A stretch of 18,113 nt of DNA, taken from NCBI GenBank assembly GCA_029747585.1, contig JAPEVF010000908.1, positions 1 to 18,113 on the forward strand. Direction: 5' to 3'. Below the pieces are notes generated by a model that ran no database searches, was not told the origin of the DNA, and worked only from the letters and a program-made list of their open reading frames with translations. The translations under genes and the position numbers were made by a program. Origin of the DNA: Pleurotus djamor. Taxonomy: Eukaryota > Basidiomycota > Agaricomycetes > Agaricales > Pleurotaceae. This document shows positions 7,606 to 17,444 of this stretch, piece by piece (within the stretch, counting starts at the first letter, position 1; each line of letters begins with the position of its first letter).

Positions 7606-10391
7606 ATGGCAACCTTTTCTGCCTTATTGCAGTTATTGCAGGTCGTTGTTGCGGTGACTTTCGTCGCTGCGGCAGACATCGACGTTGTGCGCGATCGTCG
7701 CTACTCTATCATCGTCGGCTCGACCACTGGCGCGACGTCTATCGCTAATTGGTACGTCGCCACTTGTTTCAGTAAACGTCGACTAGGTCTGATATCTGTG
7801 ATCCAAGGTTGTCGTCACTTGATGCAACGGGCAAATGGCCTGACGTTGACTACACCACGGGCTGTCCTGCTCAGACGTCGAGCTGGCCAGCTCAAACCCA
7901 CTGGAGCCGCATCAGCAAGTATCAATTGTCAAATCTGTCCATTAGCTTTACTGACGCTTTCCGTGACATAGATACCATGGCCGCTGGATGGCATGGTGGC
8001 TTCAGAAATGCTGACCAGTGGACGCAGAACAGCGACATACGTGCGGCCATCTCCAGAGCCATGAACTTTTGGTTCACAAATGATTTCACCAACGCTGCGT
8101 GTCTTGACTCTGGAGGACAGAGTGCTTGTCCTTGTGGTACCGCTGGCGTATGTCATTTCATCCTTTCATCGCTGGGTATTGGCAACGACGCTAACATCGG
8201 GTCGTTCAGCTCTGGAATACTAATTGGTTCTCCAATGTACGATCGTTCACTCTATATTAAACGTTGACCAAGCTGAAAATTTTGATTTAGGTGATTCTCA
8301 TCCCGGGCTGGGTCGGTCAAGTCTGCCTTCTTCTAGGGAACAGCTTGTCTGCCAGTGAGACGACGGGATGCACTCGAATGACTAACCGCGCTTTTAATAC
8401 TTTCACCACTGGTATCAATGGCGTCAGCGCCATCACTGGTGCGTCTCCATATGCTACGAAACTTCAAGAGACTGTCTCTGACCGTTTACCTTTATCCCAG
8501 GCGCAAATGCCCTAGATATCGCGAGCATTGGAATCGACCTAGCTTTATTCACCAATAACGCGGCACTTTTGTCTGACGCCCTCAACAGAGTCAACGCCGA
8601 AGTGGTGTTCCAAAATGGTATCAAAGCTGATGGGATTCGCTCCGATGGGAGTTTTGGTCAACATGCTGGTATCTTATATAATGGTAACTACGGAAAAGAC
8701 TAGTGAGTGCCGTGCATACCAGTACGCCTAAAAGTACTTGACTGATGCACGATACGACCTCAGCACGAACGATGTCCTGAACATTGAACTCGCAACTGCG
8801 GGAACGCAATTCCAGGCATCGTCTGATTCAATGAATGCCTTTTCTACATTGATTGGCGCAAACCAATGGATGATCTTCAGAAATATCATCAGCAACGTTC
8901 TTCACTGGGATTTCGTGAGTTCCACATATACCCACAGCTTTTGGGTAGCCACTGACTCTAACCTTCTGCAGAGTGTACTCGGCCGCTTCATCGTGCTTCC
9001 CGTCTCAGATAATCAGTGAGATTCCTTTCCGACCGTGTCGCACTGTTACCGAGCATCTTTCAGAGCGACAGCGAACATCAAGACCAATTTGACGCAACTT
9101 CAAGTCCTTGGACAGACTTGGAACTCTCCCACCATCACATCAGTCTTCAACGCCCTGAACTCGGGAAGCACAAGTGCAAATGTTGGCCCTCTTGTTGGAA
9201 ACCGCATGTTCTTTGCCAACGACTACATGGTTCGTCCTGTACCCCACATTCCCTTGTACACCTTCTCAGATTTGATTTTAGGTGCATCGTGGACCTGAAT
9301 ATGTTACTACTCTCAAGATGTTCTCCAGGCGCACGCAAAACACAGAATGCAGCAATTCACAGAACCCCTTTGGATTCCATCTTAGTGATGGAACTCTTTA
9401 TACCTACCTCCAAGGCAACGAGTATGAGGATATCACCGCTGCATGGGACTGGAACTTGATTCCTGGAACCACGGTGGACTATGGTGCGACTCCCCTCGAT
9501 TGCTCGTCCGCTAGAAAGACCGGGACGCAACCTCTTGTTGGCGGCGCATCAGACGGGTCGGTTGGAGTGGCCGCGATGCGATACGAAACGCCCACTACGA
9601 GGACCCTTAATTGGCGCAAGACATGGTTCTTCCTAGAAAATGATGTCCAGTTCGTTATGGTCGCCCGGGTTGAGTCCACCACATCCGCTCCTGTTTTCTC
9701 CGTCCTAGATCAGAGACGTCGGTCCGGCGATGTCTTCGTAGACGGTGCTAGTCAAAGCAACGGTGGAAACTTCACTGGTGTCGCGTCGCTTTGGCATGGT
9801 GGTGTTGGATATACCTTCAATACAACCAATCCTACAACCTCGCTTTCCTTGCAATTGGGCCCTCGTACTGGCTCTTGGTCGAGCATCAGTGCTTCTAGCG
9901 CACCGCCCGTTACCGTCGATTTGTTCGCTGCCTGGCTGAGCCATAACGATATAGCGTCCGCGATATCCTACGCTATTTATCCCGGGACAGCATCTAACGC
10001 TGCATTCTTGCAAAAAGTCGCCGCCACCCAAATCCGATCAATTCGTAACGACGGCTCGATCTCTGCCTTGTTGGATGTCAATCATCGTACTGCAATGGTT
10101 GTTTACTGGGTTGCTGCGGGCGGATCAGTGTCAATCCCTTCCACAACAAGCGGTATTGCACCCATCACTATTGCTTCGAACGGGAATGCGAACCTCATTT
10201 TGCATATGGACAATTGGTCGGTCACTTTGTCCGATCCTTCTCAGACACTCACCAGTGTCACTGTGACCTTCACTCTTGGAAGCGGGACAGCACCTGCGGG
10301 CTGGGGTAGCAACAGGAGCAAGTCATTGGCTTTCACCCTTCCAGCTGGCGGTGATGCAGGAAAGAGCGTTACTCAAACCCTGCCTAACTGA
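7606..10391 (+). CDS. PL8-A: secreted polysaccharide lyase family 8, 10 exons
   Basis: Exons are 7606-7751, 7808-7914, 7972-8147, 8210-8236, 8291-8438, 8501-8702, 8764-8914, 8972-9015, 9064-9229 and 9282-10391, giving 758 aa. PL8 enzymes cleave uronate-containing polysaccharides (hyaluronate, chondroitin, xanthan side chains) by beta-elimination; the substrate here is unknown. A signal peptide is clear (hydrophobic to about residue 23, AAA|D). The alpha/alpha-toroid domain has an aromatic patch (LWNTNWF) and catalytic Asn204 (TGAN), His256 (DGSFGQH) and Tyr265 (YNGNYG); the 52 and 9 residue spacings match bacterial enzymes. R324 (LGRF) is the likely active-site Arg. The beta-sandwich part carries GNEYED (434-439) and WDWNLIPGTTVDY (from 444). 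Unlike B and C, it has no Ser/Thr-rich spacer. Intron 7915-7971 starts GC, intron 8148-8209 is shifted 6 nt relative to B and C, and intron 8439-8500 is unique. The start is the ATG after ttgact; no other fits the signal peptide. Confidence 0.92.
7915..7971 (+). other. GC-AG intron in PL8-A
   Basis: At the position where PL8-B and PL8-C carry GT-AG introns (after ...RI), PL8-A has A|GCAAGT...ACATAG|AT. The donor matches the consensus except for C at position 2, the usual form of the minor GC-AG class. The intron is 57 nt, a multiple of three, and free of stops, so simple frame scanning would miss it; retention would insert 19 residues. Confidence 0.8.
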
Positions 10392-10831
10392 ATGTGTAAT
10401 AAATTTTCCGAGTAAAATTGTGATGCCCATTTCCGGAAATAGAATTGCCTTTTTTATGTTCGTGAATTTCCACGTGTCTCATTAACTGGTTGCTCTTGGC
10501 CCTCATCTTGGCGTATGAAGTCTTCTCCTCGTCCTCCCTCACCGAATCGCGCTGCGGTGACTCCGGGCTAAACTGCGCTCAAACGATGCGCCCGATGTCT
10601 CCATAACACACGAAGTCTGATGTCTGAGTAGTGAACATGATTCTCGTCCATGGACGCCAGGTTCCTACATAAAGGTATCCCTGACTCCCTCTATAAGATC
10701 ACATTCCGTAACTTATGTACTATTGACGCAGGCGCGGGTGCACCCGATGCAATATAAAAACGACTGGCCTTCGTTGCTAATGACACATCTAACCTGTTTC
10801 TTTCTTCCTTTCTTCACTCATCGTTTTCAGG
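10392..10831. other. spacer between PL8-A and PL8-B
   Basis: 440 bp. An AATAAA (10398-10403) lies just after the PL8-A stop, perhaps too close to serve as its poly(A) signal. The rest is the PL8-B promoter with a TATAAAA (10753-10759) and a pyrimidine-rich leader (10795-10829). I see no gene. Confidence 0.5.
10753..10759 (+). promoter_or_regulatory. TATA box of PL8-B
   Basis: TATAAAA (context gcaaTATAAAAac) lies 73-79 bp before the ATG at 10832 and is followed by a pyrimidine-rich leader, as at the neighbouring PL8 genes. Confidence 0.6.
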
Positions 10832-13800
10832 ATGAAGGGATATCTTTCATTCCTATACACGCTCTTTACTACCCACACTCTTTTGGTTTCCCTCGCCTCC
10901 GCCTCCGACCTCTCGCATGGGAGCCATTTCTCTCACAATCACAGACGCGTAGGTCGCGCCCTCCAATCACGGACGGAGTCGCAGGACCCAGCGACCGTCT
11001 CGGTCTCAGTCTCCCTTGGAGCTTCCCTCAATGGTCATACAAGTACTCTAGATAACTCCACGACACCCGCAGCTCCTGTTGCTGAGGACCCTGAGGTTCA
11101 AACTTTGTGTTCTCGAAGGACCGTGGACATCATTGCAACCCTTAGTACGGGTGCGTACGTTGAAAGAATCAGTACGCTAGCTACATGGTGGGTGGTCGTT
11201 ACTATGCTTCGTATCATCCCTAATGATCATACAGGTTGCCCACCCTCACCACTGAGGGTAAGTGGCCCGACGTGGACTACACCACTGGCTGCACTGCTCG
11301 CCGGGCAAGTTGGCCTGCCCAGGAGCACTGGCGACGCATTGGTAGGATTTTCCCCAATGACCAGATGACGTCGTTATTCATAACTCACTTTTTTGATGTT
11401 AGTCGTGTTGGCTGGTGTCCTGCATGGTGGTATCGAGGGAGCCGAGCAGTATGCAAGCCTCAACATCAAGGCTTCCATTACCCTTGCCATGGACTTCTGG
11501 TTCAGCAACGACTTCGCTAACCCAGCATGTGTCGATCAGGGTGGAAAGGAAGCCTGCCCTTGCGATACAGTATGTTATTTCCGTCCTCGGTGATTTGATT
11601 ACCTTATTCGTTCCCCACAGCCTGGACTTTGGAACCAAAACTGGTTCGCCAACGTAAGGCCTTTAACCCATTCAAACATGGTCCGAACTCCAAGCTCACT
11701 CACCTCCTTCACAGACGATCCTCATTCCCGAACTGAGCACCCAAGCTTGCTTGCTCTTGGGAGATGCTCTTTCACCCATCCACCTCGACCACTGCTCCCG
11801 AATTGCTCTACGCTCGTATGATACCTTTACGAGGAAGCCGGANCTTTTTGACTGGTGCTAACGCCCTCGACGTTGCCAAGATTGGCATCGATCAAGCTCT
11901 CCTCACTAAGGATGCTTCTCTTTTGACCGATGCTTACCAACGTGGTGCGTAAACTGGCTGTATACACNNATCCTTCTTTTCTTGACATTCTTTCCAGTTC
12001 ACAAAGAGCTGGTGATTCAGACCGAGGTCGGTGCCGATGGCATCTTCGCCGATGGCAGTTTCATGCAACACGACGGTATCCTTTACAATGGCAACTACGG
12101 AAAAGATTTGTATGTCTGCTGAATACCTCCTTGCTCTGGTTTCACTAACAATCTTCCTAGTGTGAACGACCTCCTCGCCTTCGAGCTTCAAGCCGCCGGT
12201 ACTCAGTTCGCAGCGAGTCATGAAGGGCAACTTGTGCTTGAGACCCTCTTCAAGGGCAACCTCTGGATGATTTATCGCAACACGATCACTGGTGTAAATC
12301 ATTGGGACTTCGTAAGTTACATGTCCAGTTACATATTATTCTGTCGCTGAATTCCGTCCCATAGAGCTCCCTGGCTCGGTTCATTAGTTTGCCTGTATCG
12401 GAAGACCAGTCAGTATTTCCTTGCTTTGCTTCTTACACATCCTGACCATCATACTCCAGAGCCACCTCAAGCATCAAAATCTCGTTGTCTGATGCTCACA
12501 AACTCGGAGAACAGTGGAAGTCCCAAGTTTTGACCAAGTTCGCTGAGGATCTCTGGCAAACATCGGACACTGCCAACGCTGCCAAGCTTGAAGGCAACAA
12601 GATGTTCTTCGCTGGCGATTTCATGGTTTGTCCCTTTTGAGAGGTTTGTGCACATGTCTAACACTTCCTCTGCCAGGTTCACCGTGGCAAAAACTATGTG
12701 ACGTCAGTCAAGATGTACTCCAGTCGTACTATCAACACGGAATGCACTAACTCCCAAAATGTATGTTACCGTCATATAGGTTCGCAGAATACGTTGGCTG
12801 ATAAACTTTCAGAATTTGGGATTCCATCTCTCCGATGGTGCGGTCTACACACGTGTCAAGGGCAACGAGTATGAAGACATCGCCGCTGCCTGGGACTGGA
12901 ACTTGATTCCCGGAACCACTGTGGACTATGCTGCCACGCCTCTTAGTTGCGATTCGGCCAAGGCCAAGGGCGTCGAAGCCTTCGTTGGAGGTTGCTCAAC
13001 CGGGAAGCTCGGTATTGCCGTCATGCGCTACACGAACCCACGTAACGAAACATTGAAGTGGCAGAAGTCGTGGTTCTTCCTTCCCGGTGATGTTCAGCAT
13101 GTGATGGTTTCGGGTATCAAGTCGTCGACTGATGCCCCTGTTTACACGGTTCTTGACCAACGAATCCACACCGGCGACGTGGAGATCAATGATCTCTCTG
13201 TGGGCCAGGGTGCCCATACAGAAGCTGCTGCTCAGTCTTTGTGGCATGGTGATGTTGGGTATCTTTTCCCATCATCAAACGGTACCTTCCAACTCCAAGT
13301 CAACGTAAGCGAGCACACGGGCAACTGGTCTGCAATTGGGACATCATCCAAGCCACCTTCCTCTGTCGATCTCTTCTCCGCCTCCCTGCACCATCAAGAC
13401 CTCTCTGCTTCCATCTCCTACACCACCTTCCCCGGCGTCGATAAGAAGACCTTCAAGGAAAAGTGCCAATCGACCAAGTTGCAGACTATCCAAAATGACG
13501 AACACGTCTCTGCCGTCTATGATGCCGAAAACGATGTGGTCATGGTCGTATTTTGGGATGTCGAGGGTGGGAGCGTCACCGTTAAACCTGACGGCAAAGC
13601 TCCAATAACCATCACGTCTGATGGCAGCGTACCCGTGATCTTCAATCATCGTACTGGCAAATGCACCGTCTCGGATCCCTCTCACAAACTAGAGCGCGTG
13701 CGGATCACGATCGAGGAAGAGAAGAAGCTGAAGCACTCGCCTCTGACCAAAACGCAGAAGAAGAAGCTTGTGTTCACTTTACCAACTGGTGGTGTTGCGG

Positions 13801-13850
13801 GTGGTAGTGTCTCCAAGTCCACCCGGTCGAAGTGTGGTCGCAAGCCGTAG
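10832..13850 (+). CDS. PL8-B: secreted polysaccharide lyase family 8, 11 exons, apparent 1-nt frameshift at an N
   Basis: Exons are 10832-11187, 11235-11341, 11403-11569, 11621-11653, 11715-11944, 11998-12109, 12161-12311, 12365-12408, 12460-12625, 12677-12760 and 12813-13850. Ignoring one surplus base, this gives 828 aa. A signal peptide (about residues 1-25, ending ASASD) is followed by a His-rich, then Ser/Thr-rich spacer (to about 90) and the PL8 catalytic region. Catalytic residues are Asn270 (TGAN), His322 (DGSFMQH) and Tyr331 (YNGNYG); GNEYED is at 500-505 and WDWNLIPGTTVDY starts at 510. The C-terminus has an extra Lys-rich stretch (EEEKKLKH, TQKKKL) and a basic end (SKCGRKP) that A and C lack. 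Exon 5 is 230 nt where PL8-C has 229. The surplus base lies in GANC at 11841-11844, at the undetermined base 11843, so a sequence error is likelier than a pseudogene. Two more Ns lie inside intron 11945-11997. Confidence 0.88.
11841..11844. other. apparent one-base insertion in PL8-B at an undetermined base
   Basis: The bases GANC stand where the paralogue PL8-C has a three-base codon (KP|T|FLTG). Read literally, the frame reaches a stop within 30 bases. One base less restores FLTGAN and every downstream splice phase. Confidence 0.85.
11968..11969. other. undetermined bases in a PL8-B intron
   Basis: Two Ns inside intron 11945-11997, about 125 bp from the N at 11843. They mark a locally poor assembly but do not touch coding sequence. 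Confidence 0.9.
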
Positions 13851-14312
13851 GATTATTCATAGACATACATAGAGTTCTCTTTCGTAATTTCATAGAGACG
13901 AAAATATAATATAGCTTGGGTAATGCCGTGGACAGGGTCGCAGCAAACGAGGATGCATTTGGCAATGTTGCAATTTGTGAGCGCTCTAATCCCTCTTGAA
14001 TTCCTCTCTATGTCAGTGCTTCGTCGACCAAGTCTCTTCTCCGTAGTTTGTGATGCACTGTATTGCCGAAGCTTTCTGTATACGTCTAAGCACTTTCTGC
14101 TGGCGCGGTAACACTTGAGCCTGTTCTCCTTGGTTCCAATATCTAGAAGTCGCCGATCTGAGGCACAGCGAAGCTACTTTGCCAGGCTTCGTCCGTCACT
14201 TCCTGTCACCTCACTGGTCCACATGCCACAGTCTCTCATGATCGATGCTATAAATTTGCAGATTCATTCTTCCCATTTTGCCTCCAGCTAATCCACACCG
14301 ATCCTAACCTCA
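13851..14312. other. spacer between PL8-B and PL8-C
   Basis: 462 bp with the 3' UTR of PL8-B and the PL8-C promoter, including a TATA box at 14249-14254. A short open frame near 13923-14111 has no protein features that I recognise. I see no repeat shared with the PL8-A/PL8-B spacer on inspection. Confidence 0.5.
14249..14254 (+). promoter_or_regulatory. TATA box of PL8-C
   Basis: TATAAA (context gcTATAAAttt) lies 59-64 bp before the ATG at 14313 and is followed by a pyrimidine-rich leader. Confidence 0.6.
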
Positions 14313-17300
14313 ATGAAGCGCACACTCACTCTAGTCCACATCGTCGCCCTTACTATTCACTCATTTTACTATCAGGCTCTCGTCGCCGCATCCTTGCACG
14401 GAGATGGTCACTTTGCAAGACACAAACGTCTCCATCGCTCACGCCAAAATGAAGAACCACCCCCAGTCATCATAAACCTATTAGACTCGCAGTCAAAGGA
14501 TGTGGCCCAAAGCGTCAGCCAAACAACTACTATACCCTCAGCGGAAAACGCGTCAACCACCGTCTCTGGAACTCTGGAATCGGCCATCCCTCTAGTCTCG
14601 GACGCTGCAGAAACCGCTCGCGCTTCCAAACCAGCCCTACCAAGCTCCACCACAAGCTCGCAAACAGCGTCTGAAATTCAGACCATCACAGAGCGTCGGT
14701 TAGGTACCATTGTCGGTGGCGTTGGCTCTCAGCGTGCAAACGCGATACCTGCGTACCTAGCCTCTCTTGGGGCAAACGGCAAATGGCCAGACTCCGAAGT
14801 CGACTACACCACAGGCTGCCCTGCTCGTCGGGCGAATTGGCCAGCACAAGAACATTGGCAAAGAATTGGTGCGCTCCATCAGAAATCTTTGCATTAAGCT
14901 TTGCTTAAGAAGTCGCGTAGTCGCTATGGCAGCTGCATGGCATGGAGGCTTAGAAGGGACTCAAAAATATGTTAAAGACTCCACCCTTCGCGCCGCTCTT
15001 ACTCGGGCGATCGACTTTTGGTTTAGCAATGACTTCACCAATTCAGCCTGTATCGACGCTGGAGGTACCTCAAGCTGCCCTTGTGAAACGGTAGGGCTCG
15101 CTCTCAATACTTGCTCTATCCCATAAATTGATTTTTTCATAGCCTGGTCTCTGGAATACTAATTGGTTCTCCAACGTGAGCTCCGCACGTTCCCTATCTC
15201 TTTCACCATTTGCTAACGAGGACAATATTTCTAGACGATACTGATACCTGAACTTTGCTCTGCTACTTGCCTTTTGCTCAACGATACGCTCACAGCGACA
15301 CAACTCAGTAACTGCACCCACATAACCCTACGTGCTTATGATACTTTTACTCGAAAACCTACTTTCCTCACTGGCGCTAATACGCTGGACGTTGCGAAAG
15401 TAGCTATCGATCAAGGGCTCTTGACTGTAAACATCTCCTTGTTGGTCGATGCATATCGCCGTGGTACGTCCAACACCCGTCGCATCTTATCGTCGCAAGT
15501 TGTGGCTAATTTTTCGCGTAGTTCATAATGAAATGGTAATTCAAAATGGGACAAAAGTTGATGGTATTCGGGCCGACGGCAGCTTCGGGCAGCACGCTGG
15601 GATATTGTACAACGGTAATTATGGGAAAGACTTGTACGTCTATCCTCAATCTTCCAACTCCAATTCACATCCCATCTCCTAGGTTGAACGACATACTAAA
15701 CATTGAAACCGAGTCTTCTGGCACGCAATTCGCAGCGAACTCGACCGCGCAACTCGCGCTTGCTACACTTTTCGACGGTGATGCGTGGATGGTTTTCTAT
15801 AATGCCCTATCCAGTATCAGCTTTTGGGACTTCGTGGGTGAATTTCATCCCTCTTGTGTACCCCAAAATAATCCGTCCGAACCCAGAGTGCCTTGGGAAG
15901 ATTTATCAGTTTCCCTGTTATCGACGGGCAGTGAGTAACTGATCTACCGGTCATACTTCCTGTGTCGTTGATATTGACCATGCAACAGGGCTAGCGCTGG
16001 GTTGAACGTCAATCTGACGAGAGTATTGGAACTCGGACAAGGCTGGGGGTCTCAGACCTTGATCAAATTCTCGCAGCGCTTCAGTCAAACTGGCAACAAT
16101 GCTAATGCGGCTACTCTGTTCGGGAACCGAATGTTCTACGCCAATGATTACCTCGTATGTATCTTCAAGCTTATATAAGGAATCGGTTTGACGGTTTCTG
16201 TAGGTACATCGTGGTTCCAACTACGTCACTTCTGTGAAAATGTTTTCGAAGCGAACCGTCAATACGGAATGCACGAATACGCAGAATGTTAGTCCACATT
16301 TCAATCAAGTATCGAGTAGATTTAGATGCTGATCAAGCGATGCTAGCCCTTGGGATTCCACCTTTCAGATGGTGCGGTGCACACCTACCTACAAGGGAAC
16401 GAATACGAAGACATCTCTGCGGCATGGGACTGGAACTTGATACCTGGAATCACCGTAGATTATGGTGCCACCCAGTTGAGCTGTGATCGCACCGGTTGGA
16501 CTGGTGTCGAGGCATTCGTCGGGGGTGTCTCCACTGGCAAAGTTGGCATTGCCGCAATGCAGTATACGAATCCCTTCACCCGTTCACTCCATTTCCAGAA
16601 GGCGTGGTTCTTCCTTCCCGACGACATCCAAGTGGTTATGATCTCTGGCGTCACTTCGACTACTAGTGCACCCGTCCTCTCTGTCCTTGACCAACGGCGT
16701 CATACCGGCACTGTTACCATTAACAGCGTGGTCCAACCCAACAACGGTTCATTCGTGGAAAACTCGCCTAAAACTCTTTGGCACGGTGGGGTTGGCTACA
16801 TTTTCCCTCAGACGAACGGGGTTGCGCCTTTGCATGTGCAAGTTGGTCCTAAAATCGGGAATTGGTCTGCTATTGGGACCTCGACACAACCTCCCCCAAC
16901 GGTCGACCTCTTCGCTGCTTACCTACAGCCTCAAAACCCCCAATCCCCTCTATCGTATATCGCGCTTCCTGGCATCGACAGTGGTGGCTTCCAGAAGAAG
17001 AGCAGTAGGATCATCGTGGAGATGCCCAGGAACGATATCCACATCTCAGCCGCTCGTGACCCAGCCCATGCTCTCATGATGGCCGTGTTTTGGGACGCAA
17101 CTGGGGGCACCGCGACATTTGGCTCTCCTCCGATGACCATTACAGCCAATGGGAATGCCGCAGTCATCGTGGATATTCAATCTGGCAACGTAACAGTTTC
17201 GGACCCTTCTCAGACCCTCATGCAGCTTGTTGTCACTGTTGATGCTGGTAATGGCAAGAGGGTGCTTGCTTTTACCATGCCTAGCGGGGGACTGGCGGGA

Positions 17301-17327
17301 AGTAGCGTCACAAAGAACATGTACTAA
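14313..17327 (+). CDS. PL8-C: secreted polysaccharide lyase family 8, 10 exons
   Basis: Exons are 14313-14868, 14921-15090, 15143-15175, 15235-15463, 15522-15633, 15683-15833, 15887-15930, 15989-16154, 16204-16287 and 16347-17327, giving 841 aa. A signal peptide (about residues 1-27) is followed by a basic patch (RHKRLHRSRQ) and a long Ser/Thr/Ala-rich spacer to about residue 125, then the PL8 catalytic region. Catalytic residues are Asn302 (TGAN), His354 (DGSFGQH) and Tyr363 (YNGNYG), with the same 52 and 9 spacings as the other copies. The aromatic patch LWNTNWF is encoded by the 33-nt exon 3. GNEYED is at 532-537 and the WDWNLIPG segment starts at 542. The N-terminal intron present in A and B is absent; all other introns match B. 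Frames are intact throughout, so this copy should be functional. The substrate is not predictable from sequence. Confidence 0.93.
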
Positions 17328-17444
17328 TGGTGGCTTCACAATACTTACCCAATCCGACAGCTAACTTTTCCCTGACGAAGTTCACACATCGCAGTACAAG
17401 TGAGATGCCCAAAGCGTGTTTGTATAACGAGGGAAGAAAAAAGA
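17328..17444. other. convergent spacer between PL8-C and RPS3
   Basis: 117 bp between the two stop codons. Both 3' UTRs must lie here or overlap the opposite gene. I see no other feature. Confidence 0.5.

Noticed and set aside
9479..10031. Minus-strand open frames across the last PL8-A exon
   Set aside because: No coding features; they overlap strongly conserved PL8 sequence on the plus strand. The same holds for the minus-strand frames in PL8-B and PL8-C.
11366..11373. Perfect CRE palindrome TGACGTCG/TGACGTCA-like sites in PL8-B
   Set aside because: They lie in an intron (near 11367) and in coding sequence (near 12700), far from promoters; likely chance.
10832..13850. PL8-B as a pseudogene
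   Set aside because: The only break is one surplus base at an N; all other exons, splice sites and catalytic residues are intact.
13923..14111. Possible small gene in the PL8-B/PL8-C spacer
   Set aside because: 62 codons, no recognisable features, lies in the expected PL8-B 3' UTR.
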